Of a DNA stretch of 53,651 nt, positions 7,784 to 17,233 are shown piece by piece. The stretch's first letter is position 1. Every line of letters starts with the position of its first letter. The position numbers and the translations under genes were made by a program. Source of the DNA: CAJJBL01 sp964519035 (GTDB lineage: Bacteria > Pseudomonadota > Alphaproteobacteria > Puniceispirillales > Marisalimonadaceae); assembly GCA_964519035.1 (NCBI GenBank), contig CAZFKZ010000008.1, forward strand, positions 1-53,651, given 5' to 3'. The notes beneath the pieces were generated by a model, which saw nothing but the letters and a program-made list of their open reading frames with translations, had not been told where the DNA came from and made no database searches.

Positions 7784-8995
7784 GTGAAAATTATTTCATT
7801 TAATAGTTCTAAAAGTTATTCGATACCTGATTTATATTTAAATATAGGTCATCTTTTAGATCATTTTATGATGCTGATTTTTGCTAAAGCTGCATTTGAT
7901 GCGGGTAGAGAGTTTGGCTTAAGTTATGAAGAGATTATAGTATACGGAACGCTGGGTGTTATTTTATTTGGTGCAGCTGCTCCTTTAGCTGGGTGGTTAG
8001 CTGATAAATATTCAAGAGCTATATTAATTACAGTTTATCCTTTTGGTTTATCTTTAGGAGCTATGTTAGCTGCCTTTTCAAGCTCAACGGAAATGTTAGG
8101 AATTTCTTTAGGAGTTGTGGGTTTCTTTGCTGCAATTTATCATCCTGTAGGAATAGCAATGATTACTAAGCGACCTGGTAAGGTTGGTTTAAGGTTAGGA
8201 ATTAATGGAGTCTGGGGTAATATGGGGGTAGCATTAGCTCCTATTTTAACAGGTTTTCTTATAGCTTATGCAGATTGGAGGTTAGGGTTTATTATTCCAG
8301 CATTAATGTGTTTATCTTTTGGAATATCACAATTATTTGCTTTTATTGAATTGGATGAAACTAGACCACAAACTGCTAAAATGAAAAATAATAAATCTGT
8401 ATCTGTTCTAACTGAAGGTTGGCAAACTGTTTTGCTTTGCTTAAGTATAGTTACTCTTTCTGGTGGGTTTATATTTGGATCTTTAACCTTTCTTATACCA
8501 AGAATATTCGAAGTAAACATGTTACAAATTTCAAATGATGTTGCTATTACAGGTCTTTTAGCAGGGTTAGTTTATGCCATTGCATCTTTTTCTCAAATAG
8601 GAACAGGATGGTTGGTAGATAAAGTTCCCCCCAAATTTGTACTATCTGCTATGGGGTTAGGACAACTAATATTTATTTATATTGCAAGTCAATCATCGGA
8701 CTATGGTTTATTGTTTATTATGTTAGCCGCTATGATTTTTGTTTTCGGTCAAGTTCCTATCACAGATGTTATATTAGTGAAATATGTAAAAGATAGCTGG
8801 AGGGGAAGGGTTCTTTCAATAAAGTTTATGGTTAACTTATCAGCAGGTGCTAGTGTATTACCAATTACCTCAATATTACTTAAAAATGGATATGATTTCT
8901 CTTTTGTACTTCAGTGTTTAGCTTTATTATCGGTAAGTGTTATCATCTCTGGGTTATTCTTGCCTAATAAAACATCAACTTTAAAAGCTATTTAA
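7784..8995 (+). CDS. Major facilitator superfamily transporter
   Basis: A 403-residue inner-membrane protein with about twelve hydrophobic segments in two halves. The motif between segments 2 and 3, GWLADKYSRA, is the MFS signature, with a weaker copy (GTGWLVDKVPPKF) in the second half. A GTG start at 7784 follows AAGG at 7771-7774; no in-frame ATG nearby gives the first membrane segment. The N-terminal LYLNIGHLLDHFMMLIFAKAA resembles MFS exporters of the fosmidomycin-resistance type, but the substrate cannot be assigned. It could export or import a metabolite handled by neighbouring enzymes. Confidence 0.88.
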   Translation: MKIISFNSSKSYSIPDLYLNIGHLLDHFMMLIFAKAAFDAGREFGLSYEEIIVYGTLGVILFGAAAPLAGWLADKYSRAILITVYPFGLSLGAMLAAFSSSTEMLGISLGVVGFFAAIYHPVGIAMITKRPGKVGLRLGINGVWGNMGVALAPILTGFLIAYADWRLGFIIPALMCLSFGISQLFAFIELDETRPQTAKMKNNKSVSVLTEGWQTVLLCLSIVTLSGGFIFGSLTFLIPRIFEVNMLQISNDVAITGLLAGLVYAIASFSQIGTGWLVDKVPPKFVLSAMGLGQLIFIYIASQSSDYGLLFIMLAAMIFVFGQVPITDVILVKYVKDSWRGRVLSIKFMVNLSAGASVLPITSILLKNGYDFSFVLQCLALLSVSVIISGLFLPNKTSTLKAI

Positions 8996-9005
8996 CTAAA
9001 TTTCT

Positions 9006-10019
9006 TTAAATTTTCTGATAATGAACTGTTCCACGTTCATCAATAATACTTTTAGCTTTACCTGTAACATCAAGATGAATCAAATGAGCTCTTGCTTCTC
9101 CAATAGCAAAATGCATTTGTTCATCTCCAATTTTTCTATCAAATATTATGCTAATAGAGTCCATTATTGTTATACTTCTATTCTTTAATTCATTTAATAT
9201 AAGATTTAATCTATGATTATGATGTTCTATCAAGTCCTGTGCTCTTTGCTGCCCATTTTTAAAAGGCCAATCATGGCAGGGAAAAACCTGAGTTTCAGAA
9301 CCAATTGATTGAATCTCATTTAGATATTTCAAATACTCTCCTAGTCTGTCATCTAAAGGATCAAAGAAATTATCTGAGATATTAGGTGAAATTCTAGGTA
9401 ATAGAAAGTCTCCAGATAAATACAGATTCCTACCTTTGTCCAATAAAGATATATGCTCTGGAGAGTGACCAGAGTCTGTTCTAACTATCCATTCACCATC
9501 ATTTGAAATAATCTCATGACCAGCTTTAATGATTTCAAATTCTGGAAGTTCATGAACTCTGTTTTTATAAAGTCTTGTCGCTGGTCCTTTTGCGATTATA
9601 TCTTCTTCACTCATGCCCGCTCTTACAAAAACATTTCGAAAAATTTCAGCATATTTATCATCAGGCATAGATCTAAAAGTTTTAGCAGTAAAAAGTTCTT
9701 TCTCAGTTGTGTAGGAAGGTATATCTAATTTCTTTTGAAGCCATCCAGCCATGCCAATATGATCAGGATGATAATGTGTTATTAAAAGCCCAGCAAATTT
9801 TTTTGACTTTAATGGTCCATCTATCAAAGTTGTCCAATGTTCTTCTGAATGATCTGATTTTAATCCTGCATCAAGTATTAAAAACCCTTTTGGAGTATCC
9901 ATCAAAAATAAATTAACATGGTTTAATCTGAATGGTAGCTCAAAATGTGCCCAATACAGGTCAGAAGCTACTTGAGTTAATTCACCAAATTTTGGTTTTT
10001 CAATTGCTAATTTTGTCAT
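9006..10019 (-). CDS. MBL-fold metallo-hydrolase
   Basis: A 337-residue metallo-beta-lactamase-fold hydrolase. The metal motif HxHxDH is intact in THYHPDHIG (about residues 81-89). Further ligands fit the His of DSGHSPEHIS, the Asp of YLSGDFLLP and the His of FPCHDWPF. The C-terminal 80 residues are helical and may form the winged-helix-like extra domain of MBL proteins related to LACTB2. No signal peptide, so cytoplasmic. Hydrolysis of a thioester or other ester is likely, and the surrounding CoA-handling genes would fit, but this is inference. It is divergent from the CoA-transferase gene across a 201-base gap. Confidence 0.88.
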   Translation of the reverse strand: MTKLAIEKPKFGELTQVASDLYWAHFELPFRLNHVNLFLMDTPKGFLILDAGLKSDHSEEHWTTLIDGPLKSKKFAGLLITHYHPDHIGMAGWLQKKLDIPSYTTEKELFTAKTFRSMPDDKYAEIFRNVFVRAGMSEEDIIAKGPATRLYKNRVHELPEFEIIKAGHEIISNDGEWIVRTDSGHSPEHISLLDKGRNLYLSGDFLLPRISPNISDNFFDPLDDRLGEYLKYLNEIQSIGSETQVFPCHDWPFKNGQQRAQDLIEHHNHRLNLILNELKNRSITIMDSISIIFDRKIGDEQMHFAIGEARAHLIHLDVTGKAKSIIDERGTVHYQKI

Positions 10020-10220
10020 TTTTTTCTCTAAGTATAGGGTTTTCTAAAATTATTATTTAATGTGTTAATAATATACATTAATATAAATTAACTTCTACCA
10101 ATTCTAAAATTTTATTTGAAAAGTAAAAGTGTTAAATTTTAGATAATGCAAAGTTTTTGGTTTATGATTATAAATCTCTACATAACGTTTATAATTTAAA
10201 AAATATTAGAAAGTTAAAAT
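10020..10220. other. Divergent intergenic region
   Basis: A 201-base AT-rich gap between the start of the MBL hydrolase (minus) and the start of the CoA-transferase (plus), so it must hold promoters for both. TAACGTTTAT at 10192-10201 also occurs at 3451-3460 ahead of the GST gene, which may reflect a shared promoter or operator element. I see no confident -35/-10 pair, hairpin or small ORF. Confidence 0.35.
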
Positions 10221-11438
10221 ATGAATAATTCACTTGAAGGTATAAAAGTTTTAGATTTGACTAGAGTTTTGGCCGGCCCTTATTGCACTCAAATGTTAGG
10301 GGATTTAGGCGCAGACATAATTAAGGTAGAGCGACCTGGTTCAGGTGATGATACTCGTGGCTTTGCTCCACCTTTCGTTAAAAATGAAGATGGAGCAGAT
10401 ACAGATTTAAGCGCTTATTATTGCGGTGCAAATAGAAATAAAAGATCAATCACGATTAATCTTAGTGAAAAAGAAGGTCAAAATTTAGTAAGAAAATTAT
10501 TAGTTGATTGTGATATTTTAGTAGAAAATTTTAAAACTGGTACTCTGCAAAAGTATGGCCTCAGTTATAATGATTTAAAAAAAGAATTTCCAAAATTAAT
10601 ATACTGCTCAATTACAGGATTTGGTCAAACTGGTCCTTATGCTTCAAGGCCTGGGTATGATGGTTTAATTCAAGCTATGGGAGGTGTTATGGCATTAACT
10701 GGAGACCCAGATGGAGAGCCGATTAAGGTAGGAGTTCCAATTGGAGATTTGATGGCTGGTATGTTTGCGTCTGTAGGAATATTAGCTGCTGTTCGTCACC
10801 AAATTCTAACTGGTGAAGGCCAATTTATAGATATTGGAATGTTAGATACACATGTAGCTTGGCTGGCTAATCAGGGTATGAATTACCTTGCAACTAACAA
10901 GAATCCAGAAAGACTAGGAAATCAACATCCAAACATAGTTCCATATCAAGTAATGCCAACTTCAGATGGATATATTGTTTTGTCAATTGGAAATGATCCA
11001 ACTTTTGAGAGATTTTGTAAATTGACAGGCGAAGAACATTTAATAGACGATCCAAAGTTTAAAACTAATGCAGATCGTGTTTTGAATAGAGAGTTTGTAA
11101 CTAATACGCTTAATGATGTAACAAGAAAAAAACCATCTCAATGGTGGTTAACTGAATTAGAAAAGGAAAAAATAGGATGTGGTCCAATCAATACATTGAG
11201 CGAAGTGTTTTCTGATCCTCACGTAAAAGCTCGTGAAATGGTTGTTGAGATGAAACATCAAAAGACTGGAAAATCTCCTTTAAAATTAATTGCAAATCCA
11301 ATAAAAATGGATGAAACTCCTCCAACTTATCGTATGCCTCCCCCATTGTTAGGTGAACATACAGAACAAATTTTATCCGAAAATATTGGTTTGTCGCAAT
11401 CCGAAATTTTAGAACTTAAAGTAAAAAAAATAATTTAA
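10221..11438 (+). CDS. CaiB/BaiF family (class III) CoA-transferase
   Basis: A 405-residue class III CoA-transferase. The N-terminal segment LEGIKVLDLTRVLAGPYCTQMLGDLGA and KVERPGSGDDTRG are family signatures. The Asp of the PGYDGLIQAMGG motif (about residue 147) is the expected catalytic residue that forms a mixed anhydride. The C-terminal RMPPPLLGEHTEQIL is also typical. These enzymes move CoA between acids, for example formate/oxalate, succinate/citramalate or carnitine/crotonobetaine; which pair cannot be told. The MFS gene begins 27 bases downstream in the same direction, suggesting an uptake-and-activation pair for a carboxylic acid. Confidence 0.92.
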   Translation: MNNSLEGIKVLDLTRVLAGPYCTQMLGDLGADIIKVERPGSGDDTRGFAPPFVKNEDGADTDLSAYYCGANRNKRSITINLSEKEGQNLVRKLLVDCDILVENFKTGTLQKYGLSYNDLKKEFPKLIYCSITGFGQTGPYASRPGYDGLIQAMGGVMALTGDPDGEPIKVGVPIGDLMAGMFASVGILAAVRHQILTGEGQFIDIGMLDTHVAWLANQGMNYLATNKNPERLGNQHPNIVPYQVMPTSDGYIVLSIGNDPTFERFCKLTGEEHLIDDPKFKTNADRVLNREFVTNTLNDVTRKKPSQWWLTELEKEKIGCGPINTLSEVFSDPHVKAREMVVEMKHQKTGKSPLKLIANPIKMDETPPTYRMPPPLLGEHTEQILSENIGLSQSEILELKVKKII

Positions 11439-11464
11439 AATTAATTTTTTAGTTAGTAAAACAT

Positions 11465-12700
11465 ATGGCTATAGCAGTTGATAATGTAACAACTATTGTT
11501 GAACAAGACACTTTGAAATCTTGGTTTAGGTTAATTGTCTTATTTATAATAGGAGTAATTGGTACTGTTGGAATGTGGTCTGTAGTTGTTGTTTTACCAG
11601 CTTTAGAAACAGAATTTAATATTGACCGAGGAAATGCAAGTCTATTGTATGCGACAACAATGGTTGGTTTTGGTTTAGGCAATTTTTTGATTGGAAAAAT
11701 CACAGATAAAATTGGTATAAAAATTCCTATAGTCATAGCTATCATAACTCTTATTTTATCTTATTTGCTTGCTACAGTATCTAAAGAGTTCTGGCATTTG
11801 TTAATTTTACAGGTGTTTATGGGACTCGCGGCAGCAACATTTTTTGGTCCTTCGATGGCAGATATTGGAAACTTTTTTGAAACAAGAAGAGGTTTAGCTG
11901 TCTCGATCATCGCTAGTGCAAATTATGTTGCAGGAGCATCTTGGCCACTTGTTATAAGTTATTTCTTAAATTTCAGTGATTGGAGAGATGTTTATTTATA
12001 CATTGCACTAATATGTCTAATAATTATGGTGCCTCTCGTATTAATTTTAAAAAACAATATTGCTTCACATAGCGATACTTCTTTAAATTCAAACTTTCAA
12101 AATCATAAATTCAATAATTTATCATCAAGAAAACTTCAAAATTTACTTATGCTTGCGGGAGTTGGTTGTTGTGTTGCAATGGCAATGCCTCAAGTTCATA
12201 TAGTTGCATTATGTGTTGATAGTGGTTTTGGCCTTAATGTTGGGGCTGAAGTTTTATCTGTAATGCTTTTTTCAGGAATGATAAGTAGAGTGGCTTTTGG
12301 ATTTTTGTCTGATAAAATTGGACCTATTTTTACTTTATTTATTGGATCTTTATTGCAAATGCTTGCTCTAGTTTTTTTTATTCCATTTGATAGTCAATTT
12401 TCACTCTATATTGTTTCCTTAATGTTTGGTCTTTCTCAAGGTGGTATTGTTCCTGCATATGCGATGATAGTTAGAAAATATTTGCCATTATCAGAAGTTG
12501 GTGAACGAGTTGGTTTAGTTATTATGGCAACTATTGTTGGTATGGGATTAGGTGGTTGGATGTCTGGTGAAATATATGATTTAACACAATCTTATAAGTT
12601 AGCATTTGTTAATGGTATTCTATGGAATTTAACAAATGTTATTATAGTTACATTTATTATGTGGAAAATTGTCTTTCAAAAAAAAATAAAAACTAACTGA
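11465..12700 (+). CDS. Major facilitator superfamily transporter
   Basis: A 411-residue MFS permease with about twelve hydrophobic segments. The GKITDKIGIK loop after segment 2 and GFLSDKIGPIF in the second half are the MFS motif A copies. The first half (LVVLPALETEF-type loop and FMGLAAATFFGPSMADI) resembles MCT/OFA-type carboxylate transporters, consistent with the class III CoA-transferase gene upstream, but that substrate class is inferred. It is followed after 14 bases by a second membrane-protein gene on the same strand. Confidence 0.88.
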   Translation: MAIAVDNVTTIVEQDTLKSWFRLIVLFIIGVIGTVGMWSVVVVLPALETEFNIDRGNASLLYATTMVGFGLGNFLIGKITDKIGIKIPIVIAIITLILSYLLATVSKEFWHLLILQVFMGLAAATFFGPSMADIGNFFETRRGLAVSIIASANYVAGASWPLVISYFLNFSDWRDVYLYIALICLIIMVPLVLILKNNIASHSDTSLNSNFQNHKFNNLSSRKLQNLLMLAGVGCCVAMAMPQVHIVALCVDSGFGLNVGAEVLSVMLFSGMISRVAFGFLSDKIGPIFTLFIGSLLQMLALVFFIPFDSQFSLYIVSLMFGLSQGGIVPAYAMIVRKYLPLSEVGERVGLVIMATIVGMGLGGWMSGEIYDLTQSYKLAFVNGILWNLTNVIIVTFIMWKIVFQKKIKTN

Positions 12701-12714
12701 ATGAGTAATTAATA

Positions 12715-13686
12715 ATGAATAAAATTAAAGAGTTATCGATATCTTCTTACGAAATAACATTAGAACTTTTCAAAGTAATGATACCAACACTTATAGTTAT
12801 TAAAATATTAGAAGAATTAGGTTTTGTTGATATTTTAAATAATATCTTTGCCCCTTTAATGCTTTTATTAGGGTTGCCTGAAATTGTTTCCTTAGTATTT
12901 ACTACATCCATGCTTACAAGTCCTTATGCTGGGTTAATAATATTTTCAGGATTACCCTTGGATACTTCATTTACTGCTGCTCAAGCTAGTGTCCTAGGTC
13001 TCTTAATATTATTTACACATTCCTTACCTATAGAAGTTATTATTTGTCGAAAAGCAGGGGTGAGAGCTCGTGCTATGATATTTGTTAGATTAGGTTTAGG
13101 CATTTTATCATGTTATCTATTAAATCTTTTTTTTCAATTGACTGGATATATGAACTATCCTGCAACAATTTTATTGCCAAGTTTAGAAAGTGCTCCAGAT
13201 ATTTCAAGTTGGGTTTTTTCTCAGTTGAAAGGACTTGGGATGATATTTATTATAATTATAGCATTAGTAATAATTTTAGATTTTTTAAAATATATTGGTG
13301 TTGAGAGATTAATAGAAAAAGCTTTAAAACCTTTTTTAAACTTTCTTGGTGTTGGTGAAAAGGCTTCTACTATTGCAGTAGTTGGTGTTACTTTAGGGAT
13401 TGGTTTTGGAGCAGGACTTTTAATCAAGGAGGTGAAAACTGGTAAATTACATTACAAAGATGTGTTTGGAATTATAATTCTTATTGGAATGCTTCACAGT
13501 ATAATTGAGGATACGGCAGTTGTATCTCTAATTGGTTCTAACATAATTATAACACTCTTTTTAAGAGCTGCTTTGACATTATGCATAGTTTATATTTTCA
13601 TGAGGTTGGGTAAGAATTTTACTGAAGAATTTTGGCAGAAACATCTTACTAACTATAACATACCAGAGTATAAGCCAAACTCTTAA
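12715..13686 (+). CDS. Nucleoside-recognition (Gate) domain membrane protein
   Basis: A 323-residue inner-membrane protein of the nucleoside recognition/Gate family, which includes spore maturation proteins SpmA/SpmB and the gate part of concentrative nucleoside transporters. It is arranged as two related halves, each with a long hydrophobic run: KVMIPTLIVIKILEELGFVDILN near residues 20-42 and WVFSQLKGLGMIFIIIIALV near 165-185. The pattern GFGAGLLIKEVKTG lies in the second half. Its transported species is unknown. It shares its direction and a short gap with the MFS gene. Its last four bases overlap the stop of the convergent SDR gene. Confidence 0.75.
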   Translation: MNKIKELSISSYEITLELFKVMIPTLIVIKILEELGFVDILNNIFAPLMLLLGLPEIVSLVFTTSMLTSPYAGLIIFSGLPLDTSFTAAQASVLGLLILFTHSLPIEVIICRKAGVRARAMIFVRLGLGILSCYLLNLFFQLTGYMNYPATILLPSLESAPDISSWVFSQLKGLGMIFIIIIALVIILDFLKYIGVERLIEKALKPFLNFLGVGEKASTIAVVGVTLGIGFGAGLLIKEVKTGKLHYKDVFGIIILIGMLHSIIEDTAVVSLIGSNIIITLFLRAALTLCIVYIFMRLGKNFTEEFWQKHLTNYNIPEYKPNS

Positions 13687-14381
13687 GATGGGATAACTTT
13701 GTTATCCCAATCAAATATTTTACCATTATCAGATATGGATTTATTTTCAATTACTTCCCTTAATTTTTTAGCAGCAAATTCTGGTGAAAAATATTCTTTA
13801 TTTTTTTTCTGAAAAGGTTTTGATAAAACTGAATCTACTGTGCCTGGATGAAGTCCAATAATAATATTCTGGGGGTTAACTCTTTTTTGTTCTATAGAAA
13901 AATTTTTCAATATCATATTTAATGCTGTTTTTGAAGCTCTATAAGAATACCAGCCACCCAGTTCATTATCATCTATACTTCCAACTCTTGCAGATAAAGA
14001 GGCAAATTTTGTGGTTCTGTCTTTGTAAAAAGTTGGTATGAAATATTTACCTATTAGAGCAGTTGGTATTGTGTTTGCCTCAAACATTTTAAAAAATTTT
14101 TCTTTTGATATATCTCTTATTGATTTTTCTGGATTATCTAACATTCCTATAGCAACTATAATTAAATCTAACTTAACATCTATTACTTTTGAAGCATCCT
14201 CTAGACTTTTCTCATCTAGATAATCAACTTTTTTTTTAATAATTAACTCATGGTTAGGACCATTTCCATTTCTAGAAAAAGAAAATAACTTATTTATATT
14301 TGTGTTATTTGCATATTCCAGGCATAAAGCGCTTCCTATTGCACCAGAACTTCCAAATACAGCTATATTTAAGTCAGACAT
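13683..14381 (-). CDS. Short-chain dehydrogenase/reductase
   Basis: A 232-residue classical SDR. The cofactor loop GSSGAIGSA lies at residues 10-18 and the catalytic YxxxK pair is Tyr147/Lys151 (YRASK), preceded by the catalytic Ser in SLSARVGS. GLHPGTVDS is the conserved segment after the active site. It resembles the CsgA/YwfD-type short SDRs that lack a full C-terminal substrate lid. Substrate unknown. It is monocistronic and transcribed towards the Gate-domain gene, with which it overlaps by four bases. Confidence 0.85.
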   Translation of the reverse strand: MSDLNIAVFGSSGAIGSALCLEYANNTNINKLFSFSRNGNGPNHELIIKKKVDYLDEKSLEDASKVIDVKLDLIIVAIGMLDNPEKSIRDISKEKFFKMFEANTIPTALIGKYFIPTFYKDRTTKFASLSARVGSIDDNELGGWYSYRASKTALNMILKNFSIEQKRVNPQNIIIGLHPGTVDSVLSKPFQKKNKEYFSPEFAAKKLREVIENKSISDNGKIFDWDNKVIPS

Positions 14382-14489
14382 GAATTAACCTTATTTAAGT
14401 TTTTATAAAAATATTCTATGATAGATAACATTTTTATTTTATTATTGATAAGTATTTAAAATTATAACTTTTGTAAAATGGAATTTTAA

Positions 14490-15212
14490 TTGAATAGTTT
14501 AAAGCCACATTTTCTTCTAATTCACGGTGCCTGGCATGGTGGTTGGGTATGGAAAGACGTAGAATTAGCTCTAAGGAATCAGGGATATAGTGTGTCTTGT
14601 CCAACTCAAACTGGACTTGGTGAAAGGCAACATTTGTTATCAAAGTCACTTACTTTAGATACCTTTATTGAAGATATAATAAATCATATTTTGATTGAAG
14701 ATTTGTCTAATATAATCTTAGTTGGTCATAGTTTTGCAGGAAGTGTAATAACTGGTGTTGCTGATAAATTAAAAGAGAGAATAAATAGATTGATTTATTT
14801 TGACGCAGTTATTTTATTAAATGGACAGTCTCCTTTCGATATTGCTCCAGATAATATTGTTAAAGAAAGATTGAAGTTAGCTGAATCATCAAAAGATGGG
14901 TTATCTATCCAGCCTCCTAAACCTGAAGCTTTTGGAGTAGTGGACCAGAGAAAAGCTTATATGTTAGCAAAAAGATTGACACCCCATCCAGTAAGTACAT
15001 TTCAATCAAAACTAAATATTAAAAATGATGTTGGTAATGGACTACCTCTAAGTTACATTTTTTGTATCAATCCAGTATATGAATCTTTAGAGAGTTCAAG
15101 GGATATTGTTAGAAAAAAGAAGTGGCCTATTTTTGAATTAAATGGTTCTCACAACGCAATGTATACGCATCCAAAGGAAACTTTAAATCTATTTATGAAA
15201 ATATGTAATTAA
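14490..15212 (+). CDS. Alpha/beta hydrolase (EstC/methylesterase-like)
   Basis: A 240-residue serine hydrolase. LIHGAWHGGWVW near residues 9-20 is the oxyanion region seen in plant-type methylesterases, hydroxynitrile lyases and bacterial EstC. The nucleophile elbow is GHSFAG (Ser about residue 80). The catalytic His is probably in NGSHNAMYTHP near the C-terminus. A TTG start is used because the only upstream ATG in the area (14478) is out of frame and quickly stopped; no strong ribosome-binding site is visible. It precedes the thiolase gene by 18 bases, so the two may form an operon. Substrate unknown. Confidence 0.8.
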   Translation: MNSLKPHFLLIHGAWHGGWVWKDVELALRNQGYSVSCPTQTGLGERQHLLSKSLTLDTFIEDIINHILIEDLSNIILVGHSFAGSVITGVADKLKERINRLIYFDAVILLNGQSPFDIAPDNIVKERLKLAESSKDGLSIQPPKPEAFGVVDQRKAYMLAKRLTPHPVSTFQSKLNIKNDVGNGLPLSYIFCINPVYESLESSRDIVRKKKWPIFELNGSHNAMYTHPKETLNLFMKICN

Positions 15213-15230
15213 TAATTAAAGGAGATAATT

Positions 15231-16397
15231 TTGTCAGTATGTATTACAGGTTGGGCTCACAATAAGTTTGGAATAAATAAAAATAAAACATCAGAAAATA
15301 TGATTGCCGATGTAGTTGAAGAAGCTATCCATCACGCTGAAATATCTGTGAAAGACATTGATGCAATTTTTGTTGGAACATTTAATAATGGTTTCCAAAA
15401 ACAAGATTTTCATGGAGCATTGCCTGCAGTTTCTCAAAGTGATTTAAGGTATATACCAGCTATGAGGGTAGAAAACGCTTGTGCGACTGGCTCTGCAGCT
15501 ATTCATACTGCAATGAATGCAATTGAAGCAAAGAAAGCAAAAACAACTCTTGTCGTAGGAGTTGAAAAAATGTCAGACACATCTTCTGAAAAAGTAGGTG
15601 ATATACTTCTAGGTGCGAGTTATCGACCTGAAGAAGGTAATACCAAAGGAGGGTTCACTGGAGTTTTTGCTACAATTGCTGAAGCTTATTTTCAAAAGTA
15701 TGGAGATAAATCTGATATATTAGCTAAAATTGCAGCAAAAAATCATAAAAATGGAAGTGTAAATCCTCTAGCCCATATGCAAAAAGATCTTGGTTTTGAT
15801 TTTTGTAACACAGTCTCTGAAAAAAATCCTTATGTAGCACAACCTTTAAGAAGAACAGACTGCTCTATGGTTTCTGACGGTGCTGCAGCGTTGATACTAC
15901 AAGATATAGACTTAGCTTTATCTGCAAAAAGAGCAATTGCATTTAGAGCAAGAAGGCATGTTAATGACATTCTGCCATTGAGTAAAAGAGAAAAAACAGA
16001 ATTTGAAGGTGCTAGGCGCGCTTGGGTATCAGCTCTGGCTGATGCTAAAATTACATTGGATGATTTATCTTTTGTTGAAACTCATGACTGTTTTACAATT
16101 GCCGAATTAATTGAATATGAGGCTATGGGACTAACTAAAATTGGACAAGGTTTTAGAGCAATTGAAGAAGGTTGGGTAAATATAGATGGAAAACTTCCGA
16201 TAAATCCCTCAGGAGGTCTTAAGTCAAAGGGACATCCAGTTGGCGCAACTGGTGTTTCGCAACATGTAATGGCTGCAATGCAGCTAACAGATGAAGCTGG
16301 TGAAATGCAAATTAAAAATGCTAATTTAGCTGGTATTTTCAATATGGGAGGAGCTTCAGTCGCTAATTATGTCTCAATTTTAGAAAAAATACGTTAA
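15231..16397 (+). CDS. Thiolase-like acetyl-CoA acetyltransferase (SCP2-type)
   Basis: A 388-residue thiolase of the SCP2/SCPx-like branch. The acyl-accepting Cys is Cys84 in VENACATGSAAIH. HDCFTIAELIEYE (about residue 285) and the catalytic His in GGLKSKGHPVGATG follow. The C-terminal FNMGGASVANYV has Gly where classical thiolases have the second Cys of the CxG motif, as is usual in this branch. It cleaves or forms a C-C bond with CoA thioesters, probably in branched-chain or sterol-like side-chain degradation. A TTG start follows a strong AAGGAG at 15219-15224. Neighbouring crotonase and acyl-CoA dehydrogenase genes suggest one beta-oxidation pathway. Confidence 0.88.
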   Translation: MSVCITGWAHNKFGINKNKTSENMIADVVEEAIHHAEISVKDIDAIFVGTFNNGFQKQDFHGALPAVSQSDLRYIPAMRVENACATGSAAIHTAMNAIEAKKAKTTLVVGVEKMSDTSSEKVGDILLGASYRPEEGNTKGGFTGVFATIAEAYFQKYGDKSDILAKIAAKNHKNGSVNPLAHMQKDLGFDFCNTVSEKNPYVAQPLRRTDCSMVSDGAAALILQDIDLALSAKRAIAFRARRHVNDILPLSKREKTEFEGARRAWVSALADAKITLDDLSFVETHDCFTIAELIEYEAMGLTKIGQGFRAIEEGWVNIDGKLPINPSGGLKSKGHPVGATGVSQHVMAAMQLTDEAGEMQIKNANLAGIFNMGGASVANYVSILEKIR

Positions 16398-16409
16398 AAA
16401 TAAATTAGC

Positions 16410-17207
16410 TTAAGAATTTGTAAAATTTGGTTTTCTTTTTTCCAAAAGAGCATCTATTGCTTCGCGATGATCATCCATCATTTGAAGAATACTTTGTTGA
16501 CTTGCAGCCATTTCCAGAGCTTTGTCTAAAGGAACGTTTTGAGACATTCTTAAAAGACGCTTGGCTCGTCTCGATGCCTCTGGTGGTTGAGCAGCAATCT
16601 TATTAGCAAGTTCATTTGCTTTGTTTAGTAAATCTTCATTTTTAACAACTTGAGATACAAGTCCCCAATTTAGAGCTTTTTCAGCGTCAAGGACATCACA
16701 AGTTAAAATCATTTCTGATGCTCTTGCAAAGCCAATTATTTTGGGAAGAAACCAAGATCCTCCATCTCCAGGAATAATCCCAATTCTTAAAAAACTTTCC
16801 GAAAATTTAGCATCTTCCGCAGCTATTCTTATGTCACACATCGTACATAAATCGTTTCCAGCACCAATTGCATGCCCATTTACAGCTGCTATAACTGGAA
16901 CTTCTATTGCATTCATGGTTAATGGAATTTTTTGTATACCAAATCTATACCAATCTTCTAATTGACTTTGAGACATATTGTCAGTTGTAGTCATATCTTT
17001 AATTTCTTGAAGATTTCCACCTGAAGAAAAACTTTTGCCAGCTCCAGTTAAGATCACACAGCCTACACCTTTATCACGATTTGCTTTATTTAAACTAGAA
17101 ATCAAACCATCAATTAAATCGCCTGATAATGCATTTCTTGTATCAGGTCTATTTAGAGTAATTGTTACTATTCTTTTATTTTGTTTATATAAAACAGATT
17201 CTGACAT
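16410..17207 (-). CDS. Enoyl-CoA hydratase family protein
   Basis: A 265-residue crotonase-fold protein. FSSGGNLQEI and NGHAIGAGNDLCTMCD give the two oxyanion-hole loops, and LRIGIIPGDGGSWFLP follows. Aligned by motif with rat enoyl-CoA hydratase, position 144 is Asp rather than Glu and position 164 is Phe, so one classical catalytic Glu is conservatively replaced and the other lost. It is therefore uncertain whether it hydrates enoyl-CoA or isomerises or hydrolyses another CoA ester. It lies 26 bases after the acyl-CoA dehydrogenase pair in the same direction and very likely belongs to that operon. Confidence 0.87.
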   Translation of the reverse strand: MSESVLYKQNKRIVTITLNRPDTRNALSGDLIDGLISSLNKANRDKGVGCVILTGAGKSFSSGGNLQEIKDMTTTDNMSQSQLEDWYRFGIQKIPLTMNAIEVPVIAAVNGHAIGAGNDLCTMCDIRIAAEDAKFSESFLRIGIIPGDGGSWFLPKIIGFARASEMILTCDVLDAEKALNWGLVSQVVKNEDLLNKANELANKIAAQPPEASRRAKRLLRMSQNVPLDKALEMAASQQSILQMMDDHREAIDALLEKRKPNFTNS

Positions 17208-17233
17208 TTTGCGCCTCTCAATAATTTCTATAA

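Noticed and set aside
14531..14546. TGGCAT followed by TTGGG, resembling a sigma-54 promoter
   Set aside because: It lies inside the coding sequence of the alpha/beta hydrolase, the -12 element lacks the GC, and no gene start follows.
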